Positions 36,535-48,500 of a stretch of DNA of 50,498 nucleotides are shown here, in pieces. A model generated the notes under the pieces. The model was not told the DNA's origin. It saw only the letters and a program-made list of their open reading frames with translations, and did no database searches. The stretch's first letter is position 1; every line of letters starts with the position of its first letter. The translations under genes and the position numbers were made by a program. Origin of the DNA: JAGMES01 sp023128035 (GTDB lineage: Bacteria > Bacillota > Halanaerobiia > DY22613); NCBI GenBank assembly GCA_030627905.1, contig DAOVRZ010000026.1, forward strand, positions 1 to 50,498, in the 5' to 3' direction.

Positions 36535-39500
36535 TTAAGAGAAAGTAAATACCTTTGGCTTTTTTTTCTCCACAGGCTTTTGATTCTCTGTGAACTTATC
36601 TGCAAGTAACTTGATTGTATTGTATTTAAACAGATCAGTGACATTTAAATCTGTACCAAATTCTTTGTTTATCAGGTTGGTTAGACGGATTATTTTTAAA
36701 GAATCTCCACCAACTTCAAAGAACTTGTCATTGATACCTATTTTCTCAATCCCGACTATTTCTGTCCAGATTTTGGCAATCCGTCTCTCGGTTTCATTTT
36801 CAGGCTCTACATATTCGATCCCAGTGTTAAAATTGCCTTCAGGTTCAGGTAAAACCCTCCGGTCAACCTTGCCATTAGATGTCAATGGCATCTTATCAAG
36901 TAAGATAAAATAGGCAGGAATCATATGGTCTGGCAGACTCTTCGCTAGTTTTTCTCTAATGTCACTGACAGTTAGGTCTTTGTCATTCAGCACAATGTAT
37001 GCACACAGATATTTACTACCTTTTTTGTCAACTCTGGCTAAAACGATGCACTCTTTAATACCTTTTATAGCTAGTAGGTGGTTTTCTATCTCATCCAACT
37101 CGATTCTATATCCTCTAATCTTGACCTGGAAGTCAATTCGTTCAATAAATTCTATATTGCCATCTGGAAGCCATTTGACCAGATCGCCCGTCCGATACAT
37201 CCGGGTACCAAGTTTAAATGGATTTTCCACAAATTTCTCTGCTGTTAGCTCTAGTCTATTGAGATATCCTCGAGCCAAACCATCTCCAGAGATACATAAC
37301 TCACCCGGTATACCCAAAGGTTGTAAGTTGTTATATTTGTCAACTATATAAACCTGGGTATTAGAAATAGGTTTACCAATTGGAATACTTTCCTGGAATT
37401 CCCGATCAATGATATAAGTTGTGGTGAAGGTCGTACTTTCTGTTGGCCCATATCCATTGACTACTGTTAAATCTTTGTAAGCCTCTCTGACACGATTGAT
37501 GTGCCGTGGTGATAACACATCACCACCAACCAACAGCATTCTTAATCCAGCGAAAATATTGATATTTTCATCTAATAGCTGATTAAAGAATGGGGAAGTA
37601 AGCCAAATTATATTAATCTGGTACTCTCTTAACTTCTTCTCAAACCCATCAGCTGAGAACATGTCATCTTTATGAGCTAAATACAGCCCACCTCCATTTA
37701 AGAATGCCCCCCAGATTTCAAAAGTTGAAGCATCAAAGGCCAGAGAACCAGTCTGGAGGATGCGATCTGTTTCATTAATAATTAAAACGTTAGAGTTAGA
37801 AATTAATCTATTGACATTTTGGTGTTCAATCATAACTCCTTTGGCTTTACCAGTAGAGCCAGATGTGTACATGATATAGATCAGGTCAGTAGCTTTATTT
37901 ACATCTTCTAAGTTGGTACTCTCTCCGATGTAAAGCTCTGATGTAGTTATGTCGATAATCTCTCCAGAATATTTAATTCTATCTACCATATCTTTTTGAG
38001 TTAATAAGAGTCTGGTTTTAGAATCTTCAAGCATAAAGTGGATTCTATCTTCTGGATAGTTGATATCAATTGGTAAATAAGCTCCTCCTGCTTTGATAAT
38101 TGCCAAAATACCAATAATCATTTCTGGAGAACGATCAAGTAACAGACCGACAATATTATCTGGGCCAACTCCCCGTGCCCTTAACAGCCTGGCTAACTGA
38201 TTTGCCTTCTCATTTAACTCTTTATAGGTGAATTTTTGATCATTATAGACCAGAGCCAAATTATCTGGAGTCTTTAAGACTTGCTCTTCGAATAGTCGAT
38301 GGATTGTCTTCTCCTTCGGATAATCCACTGTTGTCTGATTGAACTGGCCTAAAATTAACTCTCTCTCTTCATCAGTAATTATGCTAATTCTGCTGAGTTC
38401 TTTTGTCGGTTCAGTTATCATCAGATCAAGCAAGCGTGAAAGATGTTTACTGATAGTTTCTACAGCCTCAACGTTCAAAGATGCTTTATTGTAGGTGTAT
38501 CTAATAAAGAAATTATCAGAATTGCCAACAGAGACCGTCAAATCATAGTTGGTCATTTCAAAAATAGAGTCGATCTCTACAGTAAAGTCCATATCCTGAC
38601 CAGAAGCTGTCCTACTAATCGGATAGTTTTCAAAAACAACAATCGAGTCAAAGAGTTTGTCCACATGAGCTGTATATTTTTGAATCTGTGCTAAAGAGAA
38701 ATATTCAAAGTCTCTTAGCTCAACTAGCTCCATATTGATCTTAGTTAGCAGATCCTGTATCGTTTGCTTCTCGACAGATTTTATGATAATTGGCAATGTA
38801 TTCATGAAGATACCTGCAATATTTTCAACATTCTTCAATTCGGCTGGTCTACCTGATACTGTCATCCCATAGCAACTTAAATCAGTGTTGTTATATTTTT
38901 GTAAGAGCAAACCCCAGGCTGCTTGAATGAGGGCATTACTAGTTATGCTATACTTCTTACAGAACTCATTAATTTTCTGGGTGATATCTTCAGCAAAAGT
39001 ACATTCTTTGACACCGACTTCGACTATGTCAGCTTTAGGTTGTTTTTTGTTAACAAAAGGCAACAATGTAGGTTCAGTGAAATCCTGTAGATATTGCTTC
39101 CAAAAAGTCTCCGCTTTCTTGACAGGTCTAGTTTTTAACCAATCAAGATAGCTACCAAATTGAGCGACCGGTTCTGGTAGCAATGGTGTATCATTAACCA
39201 GCGCTTGGTAAGCCTTGAATAGATCACCGAGCACAATTGGTAAACTCCAACCATCCAGTAAAATATGGTGTAATGACCAGCATATCAGATATTTTTCTGG
39301 CGACAATTTAAGTAATGTCAGGCGATTTAATCTATCAGAGTTAAAATCAAACCTATTCGCTAAATCTTCTTTTTTGAAGTTTTCAAGGTACTGTGCCTGC
39401 TCAGGTGCATCCATATCGGCAATATTATGGAAGGAAAATTCTGCTTCTATCTCAGGCAGCACTATCTGAACTGGATTTTTAACCTTTTGCCAGACAAACT

Positions 39501-42500
39501 TAGTCCGTAAGATCTCATGTCTGTTCACTACCTCTTGCCATGCTCTGTTGAATTTAGCGACATCAACTTGCCCATTGAGGTAAAAACAGAATTGTTCATA
39601 ATAGGCATTTCCCTCTTCGGTGATAATCGTATGATAAAGCATACCTTCCTGCATTGATGTTAATGGATATATCTTGACCTTCTCTAAATTTACAGTCTGT
39701 CCAATCGTTTCAAGGTCAGTTTCACTTAACGTATTTTCTACACCAAAATCTGAAGGTGTATATATTTTCTTTGTCTGCTTGACACAGAGTTCAATCAGCT
39801 CTTGCAATTTCTGTAGATAAGTAGTTTTTAATTTTTCCATTAATTGGGCATCAACAAATCTCTCATTATAACTTAGACTCATCTTTAGTAGACCATTAAT
39901 TACTAGACAGTTGATGTCAATGATGAAGTTATGACGGTTATCGGGATGAATACTCTTAACTTCTAAGTCAGATCTTTTAAGAAAATTCTTAGCAGAATCC
40001 GTAAATTGTCCTAAATAGTTAAAGGAAATCTCAGGGTTTAGTAATTGTAATTTTTGATCTTTCTGGAGAAATCGTCCTATACCATAATTAATCCCTTTAT
40101 TTGGTACTCTACGCAGACTTTCTTTAACATGGGTTAGAGTCTTCTCCAAAGTACTCTGGTTTGCAAAATATACAGGGAAGGCACTGGTAAACCAACCAAC
40201 TGTCCTCGAAATATCCACTTGATCTATAATTTCTTCTCGACCATGCCCCTCTAGGTTAACCAGAAAATGATCAAACTGCAACCCTTCTGAGACTGCTAAA
40301 GTAAGTGCTGTGAGTAAGATATCATTAACATTTGTACCAAAAACCCAGTTAGCAGTAGTTAGTAAGAGCTCTGTCTCTTTGCTACTTAGCTCCAAAGTAA
40401 GTTTTTTATGATCTCTTAGATATCTTTCATTATCTAAAGGATTAGCTAAAAATAGCAGTTTGGTCTGATCGATATTATACCAGTATTTTAAGTTAAGTTC
40501 CTCTTTGGCATATTCAACTAAACAAGCACTCCATTCTTTAAAAGAAGTAGTCTTTAATGGTAATTTTATTTCTAGATTAGAAACATATAATTGTTCAATA
40601 TCCTCCACCAAGATTCTCCACGATACTCCATCTACAACCAGATGATGGATCATTAGCATCAGTATTTTTTCATTACCAAGATCAAAGACTGTAGCTTTTA
40701 GCAAGAGATCTTCTTCCAGGATTAGTTCATTTTGTATCTCTTCACTAATTTGCAGTATTTTACTTTTCTTAATATCAGATAAGTCTTGACTCAAATCTAT
40801 CAGTTCTAATTTAAACTTAATCTGATCCATGCGACGATTAAATTGAGCCACTCCATTATTAAATTTATATCCCATCCGTAAAGCATCATGATGAGAGATA
40901 ATCTTGACAAAAACTCTCTCTAAAAGTTCTAAATCAACATCATCTGGTAACTTGAATAGATTGGTCTGATTCCAATATTCTCGCTTGACCAGATTCTGTG
41001 CAAAGAACCACTCTTGAATCGGTGTTAAGAAGACTTCACCCTCCACATCTGCCTGGGAAATATTTAATCCTTCTCCAGAATAATCTACATTTTTTAGTAA
41101 TGCAGAGATTGTCCTATGTCTAAATAGCTCTTTTACCGTCAGATTGATCTTATGTTGTCTGGCTCTTGTCAGAATCTGAATCGCCTTAATTGAATCTCCA
41201 CCCAACTCAAAGAAATTATCTTCAACACCAACCGGTTCAGCTCCCAGTACATCTGCCCAGATAGCTGCCAATACCTCTTCTTTCTCAGTAGTTGGTGCCA
41301 TATAAGTATTACTACTGCTTAGCTCTGGTGCTGGTAAAGCCTTTCGATCGATTTTACCACTAGAAGTCAAAGGCATTTCTGGTAAATGGATGAAATAAGC
41401 TGGAATCATATATTCAGGCAAATAAACCTGTAGATACTCTATCAGTTCCGCATGAGCGAGTTTTCGGCAGCTGACTAGATATGCAACCAGATATTTATTT
41501 CCATTTTTATCTTCACGATCAATAACAATTACTTCTATAATCTCTTCATGCTGTAACAAGTGATTCTCAATTTCAGCCAACTCTATTCTAAATCCCCTGA
41601 TCTTAACCTGATGGTCAATCCGCCCCAAGAATTCAATATTGCCATCTGGTAACCACCGGGCTAGATCACCAGTCTTATAAAGTCTACCAAAGGTTAGAGT
41701 ATCAACAAATTTTTCTTTAGTAAGCTCAGGACGGTTGAGATATCCTCTGGCAAGACCAACAGTAGAGATACAAAGTTCGCCAGCTATTCCTATCGGAACT
41801 AAATTCATCTGTTCATCTAAGATATATGCCCTGGTATTTGTGATCGGTTGACCGATTGGAACAGTATGGTAATCTCCTCCTTCTGCCTTCCAGGCAGTAG
41901 CACAAATAGTCGTCTCAGTTGGTCCATAAGCATTAATATACTCCCTGTTCGAATTGTTCCATTTTTCAATCAAGTCAAAATTGGTGGCTGAGCCTCCAGT
42001 TAAGAGTTTTCTTAATGTCTGGACATTAGCTGGATTTAAATTGCTTAAATAAATAGGTGGTAAAAGAACAATGGTAATACCCTGTTCATTCAAAAAATCT
42101 TCAAATTTACGATAGTCTTTGATTACATCTGTTAAGACCAGATGTAGACTCGCTCCTGTTAGTAATGCCATATAGCAGTCTAGAACTGCTGCATCGAACG
42201 CACAGGTAGCAAACTGAAGAACTCTATCAGTCTCCAGAATGCCTAAGTAGCTAACAAAGAATTTCTGAAGGTTGACAATTCCGCGATGTTCTATCATTAC
42301 ACCTTTTGGTAGTCCAGTCGTTCCAGAAGTATAGATTAAGTAAGCTAAATCTCGACAATTATTAATGTTATCTAGAAATTTAACTTCTCCCAGATATAAA
42401 TTAGGATCTTTTAGATCTATCATTTGACCAGAGAACTCTACAGAGTTCATTAATTTATCTTCAGTAAGCAATAGTTTAGCATTACTATCTTGCAGCATAT

Positions 42501-45500
42501 ATTCGATTCGAGCCTTAGGATACTCTGGATCGATTGGCAAATATGCTCCTCCCGCCTTTAATACACCAAGATAGCCAATTATCATTTCTACAGACCTTTC
42601 GACCATGATAGCAACAATCTCATTCGCCTTGATACCAGCAGCTCTTAATTTTGCAGCTAAGAGATTGGCTCGATCATCTAGCATTTGATAGGTCAGTTTT
42701 TCTTCACCAAAGACAACAGCTATATTATCAGGTACTCTTATAACCTGTTCCATGAAGAGCTGATGAATAGTTTTCTCTGCTGAATATTCTGCATAGGTCT
42801 GATTAAAATCGACTAACAATTGTTGTTTCTCTTCCTCGGTGATAAATTCTATTTCACTCAAGGCGAGTTCAGGGTTAGCTAAGACCGTCCAAATAATCCT
42901 CTCAAGGTGTATTGCTAACCGCGTAATAGTCTCCTTTTTATATAATCCTGTATTATATTCAAAATAGAAGTTCATTTCTTCATCCAGACCATTTTCATAT
43001 ACCGCAAGTGTCAAGTCAAATTTAGCAATATTATAGTCGAAATCGTAAAATCTGAATTTGAGATTATCAGTCGCAAAATCCAACTGGTTAGCATTCTGGA
43101 CAATAAAGGTAACATCAAATAATGGATTTCTACTCAAATCTCTTGTTAAGTTCAGCTTGTCAATCAACATTTCAATCTGGAACTGTTGATTCTCAAAAGC
43201 GTCTAAGGAATTATCTTTAACTTCTTTTAAGAAATCAGCAAATGTCTTATCCTTAGTCGGATAATTTCTCATCGCCAATGTATTGACAAACATTCCTAAG
43301 ACATTTTCCAGATCAGCATGATCACGACCAGCTATCGGTGAACCAATTATGATATCTTCTTGACCACTGTATCTAGATAAGAGAATATTATATGCTGCAA
43401 GCAAGAGCATATATAAAGTAACATTATTTCTAGAGGTAAATTCAGTTAGTTTCTTCATTAACTCAGAACTCAACTCATGTTTATAATAATCTCCAGCAAA
43501 AGTCATCTCTACTGGACGTGGATAATCTGTCGGCATATTAAGCACAGGGATTTCTCCACTAAATCTATCTAGCCAGTAACTTTCCTGCTCTTTCATCAGA
43601 GATGAGGTTAGCAACTGATTTTGCCAAGCTGAAAAATCCTTGTACTGAACTTCTAACTCAGAAAGTTCTCTACCATCATAAAGGGCAGTCAGATCATTAA
43701 AGAAGATATTCATAGATACACCATCTGAGATAATATGATGCACATCCAGCATAAGTAATTGCTTTTTATTAGATTGAACAATTTCTACTCTCATCAATGG
43801 TGCTTTAGCTAAATCAAATGATTGAATAAATTGCTTAATTCGCTCATTAATTTCTGCTTCATCTACTTTACTAACTTTTAATTTGAAGTCTACTTCAGGT
43901 AAAATTCTCTGCACTGCTTTACCATCAACCACATCAAAATATGTTCTCAAAGATTCATGGCGATCTATTAATGCTTTCAAAGCTTTTTCAAACCTTTCTA
44001 TATCCAGTTCACCTTCTATCTCCATTATAAAAGGTATATTATAAGCAGTACTGTCTTCATCTTCTAACTGCCTTAATGCGTAGATTCTTTTTTGTGCAGA
44101 AGAAACATGATAATATTCACTCTCTTTAACAGGTTTTATTGAATTATAAGTTGATTCATCCAAACTACCAATCAATTCAACAATACCTCTAATTGTTGGA
44201 CTTTCAAAAATTTCTTTTAATGGTACTTCAACATTAAATTCTTTTGCTATATTAGCTACCAATTGAATTCCTTTTAAAGAATGTCCTCCAAGAGCAAAGA
44301 AATCGTCTGTTACACCAACCTTTTTGACTCCCAAAATTTTAGACCAGATTAAAACCATTTTTTCTTCAATTTCATTTGACGGTGCTACATACTCTTCTAA
44401 TGAAGTATTTACCCCATCTGGTATTGGTAAAGCTTTTCGATCTATTTTACCATGTGGTGTTAGTGGCATTTTGTTCAGTTCTATAAAATAAGCTGGAACC
44501 ATATATATGGGTAATTTTTTAGCCAGATAATCTTTGATAGCTGAAATGGATATTTCTTTCTCAGTCACAATATAACCACATAAATATTTACTACCTGTTT
44601 CATCTACTAAGTCAATTACACTGGCCTCTTTAATACCCTCATAATCCATTAATTGATTTTCGATCTCTCCCAACTCAATCCTAAATCCTCTAATCTTAAC
44701 TTGATTATCTATTCTACTTAAAAATTCTATATTACCATCTGGTAACCATCTAGCTAAGTCTCCTGTTCGATACATTCTTTCTCTTAAAACAAATGGATTT
44801 TGAATAAACTTTTTCGCTGTTAGCTCTGGTCGATTCAAATATCCTCTTGCCAATCCATCACCAGAAATACATAACTCTCCTCCAACTCCAATTGGTGAGA
44901 GCTTATTATTTTTATCAAGAATGTAAATCTCAGTATTAGCCAGTGGACTTCCAATTGGCACATTATCCACTTTTGAATCAATCCCGTTTATAAAATAATA
45001 AGTTGCATATACAGTACTTTCCGTTGGCCCATAAACATGGATAATCTTATCTTTGCCCATATATTCTAATGCTTTTTTTGCATGTTTTACTGAGATTCTT
45101 TCTCCTCCAAATAATACTTTTCTTACATTTTCAAAACAGGTGATATTTAGATCAAGCAGTGCATTAAACAAAGCTGTTGTAATAAATAGAACAGAGATTT
45201 CTTTTTCTTTTATTATTTTTGTAAGTTGTGATAACTCTAATAATGCATCTTTCTTAATTAATACAAGGGTAGCTCCATTTAACAATGCTCCGTAAATATC
45301 AAAGACTGATCCATCAAATGCATAATTAGAAAGTTGTAAGATCTTATCTTCTTTTTTAATATCGATGTAGTTAGTATTTTTTACGACTCGGACTACATTA
45401 TATTGTATTGTTAAATTACCCTTTGGTTTACCTGTTGTACCTGAAGTATAGATTACATATGCAAGATTATTAGCAGTATGAATTTTTTCTAAGTTTGAAT

Positions 45501-48500
45501 AATCACCTTTGTATATGTTTTTAGCATCAACATCTATTATTTCACCTGTAAAATCAATATTATCTGCCAAATTTCTGTGTGATACTAAAAATTCAATTTG
45601 ACTATCTCTAAGCATATATTCAATTCTTGTCCGAGGATATTCAGGATCAATTGGTAGATAGGCTCCTCCTGCCTTTAAAATTCCCATAATACCAATCATC
45701 ATCTCTGTTGAACGATTAAGCATCATACCTACAATAGTATCAGGACCAACCCCTTTATCTCTAAGATAACGAGCCAATTGATTAGAACGGTGGTTCAATT
45801 CTTGATAGCTTCGTTTCTCTTCACCAAAGATAATAGCTAGTTGTTCGGGATTTTTATTCACTTCCTCTTCAAATAGTTCAGATAATGTTTTGTCCTTTGG
45901 ATAATCCATAGCAGTATCATTAAATTCATGAAGCAATCTTTCTTTCTCTTTTGCAGAAACAATCGAATATTTTTCTACTGAGTCTTCTGGACTTTGAAGA
46001 ATATATAAAATCAAATTACGGAAGTTTTCTATAATAGACTCAATTAATAATGTCGGAAATCTTTTTGAATTTGATTGCATGTTTATAACTACATTTTCAG
46101 AACTTTGAAGTACACTGATTGACATATCATAATTGGTCATTTCAAATATTGAATCTAATTCCATTTCAAATTCACTATTGCTTTCTTTCACTGGATAATT
46201 CTCATAAGCGATAAACGAATCAAATAGTTCTGCATGATTACTTAAACTTTGTATTTCAGCCAATGAAATATATTCATAGTCTCTAATCTCAATCAGATTG
46301 TCATTTACTCTAGTCAATAAATCTATAAAGCTATCTTTATTATCTGTGGTTACTACAACAGGTATAGTATTGATAAAAATTCCCACAATCTCTTCTACCT
46401 TATCTAAATCTATTGGACGCCCTGATACTGTCATTCCAAAACAACTTTGATTGGTATTATTATATTTCTGTAATAATACTCCCCATGCGGTTTGAATCAA
46501 CGCATTCAAAGTAATATTATAACTTTTACAAAATTCAACTAATTGACTAGTCTTTTCTTTATTAAATTCTATATTAAACTTCTTTTGTTCTGTGATAACA
46601 GACTTGTCATCTTTCTTCATAATATCAGGTAATAATGTTGGCTGTACTAAATCCTGTAAATACTTTTTCCAAAACTGTTTTCCCTTTTCTTTATCTTTAT
46701 TTTTTAACCACTCAAGATAAGAATTAAACTGAACTGATTTTTTAGGGAATGGTAAATTCTTAACTAAACAGGTATAAATTTTGACAAAATCCTGTAATAT
46801 AGTTTGACAACTCCATCCATCAAGCAAAATATGGTGAAATGTCCAACATAATAACAATTTTGTATCAGATAGTTTAATAATTGTAAGTCTATTTGGACTT
46901 TCTTGTGATAGATCAAATTTATTCTGCAAATCTTGCTTCTTAAATCTTTCAACAAATGCTTCCTGATCTTCTTTATCTAAATTGGAAATGTCGAAGTCCT
47001 CAATTTTAGCATTTATCTCTTCAGCAAAGACCTGAATTGGTCTATCAATATCTTTAAAGAAGAATTGAGCTTTTAAAACATCATACCGATTTATCATAAT
47101 CTGCCATGCTTTTTTCAATTGTTCTACATCTATCTTTCCTTTAAAACAATAACATAGTTGCTCATAATAATAATTATTACTATCCTCATCATAAATATTA
47201 TGAAACAACAGACCTTCCTGTATTGGTGTTAAAGGGTATATATCTGAATTTGCAACATCAATCACTTCTGATATTCTTTCAAAGTTCTCTTTGGAAATTA
47301 CATTTTCCAATCCAAAATCAGATACTGTATATATCCGTTGCTCTTGACCTAAACAATGATCAACTGTCTCAATTAAATTATGCTGATAAAGATTTTTGAT
47401 CTCTTCCATCGTTTTGTCAGAGAAATATTTCTGATTATATTTGATATTCATCTGTAATTTCCCATTTGAAACCACTCCATAAATATCTATCAAATACTGA
47501 TGACTATTTTGCTTATGAAAAGCTTCTCCTGGTAATTCATTGCAATTGTATAATAAATTTTGTTCATCATTGGTACTTTCTTCCTGAACCTGACCAAATC
47601 CTATATCAAACTGACCCAAATAGTTAAAGGATATTACAGGATTTATCTGTTGTAGGTACTCATCATCTTGTAAATATCGTGCAATTCCGTAGTTTATTCC
47701 TTTTTCAGGAATCATACGCAAACTTTCTTTAACATATTTAATCGTCTGATCAACAGTTGCCTGTTTAACCAGATAAACCGGGTAGATACTGGTAAACCAG
47801 CTAATTGTCCGTGACAAATCAATATCTTCTAAAATCTCTTCTCGTCCATGACCCTCAAGATTTAACAGAATGCTTTTCGTACCTAATGGTTCTGATAATG
47901 CTGGTAATAAACTAGATAACAATATGTCATTCATCACAGTATTATATGACCAATGTGCTTTAGTAAGTAATTGTTGTGTCTGCTCTTGATTCAATTCAAA
48001 TTGTAAAACTTTATGATCTTCTAGATAATTTTCTTTTACGTCTAACTCATAAAAAGTTTCAACTTTAGAAAGATCTATTGCTTTCCAATAATCTACATCA
48101 ATCTCTTTGTTCACTGCATATTCAGCTAACTTTTCACTCCATTCTCTAAATGAAGTGGTCTTTAATGGCAACTCTTTATTAAGGTTAGAATGATATAATA
48201 ATTCAATATCCTCTAAGAGAATTCTCCATGATATACCATCCATCACCAAATGATGAACTGCAATCAACAAACGTTGATCGTTTTCTCCTAAGTCAATTAC
48301 TACTGCTCTAAATAATAAATCTTTTGTAATATCAAAACTCTGGATTTTTTCGCTTATCCCAAGAATTTTTTCTACCTGTTGTTCATAAGCATATCCACTT
48401 ATATCTTCATATTGTAGTTTAAATGTCACATCTAAAGCTTTCCTATTATCTTGAATTATCTGATCTTCTTCAAAGTCATAAGCAATCCGCAGTGCATCAT

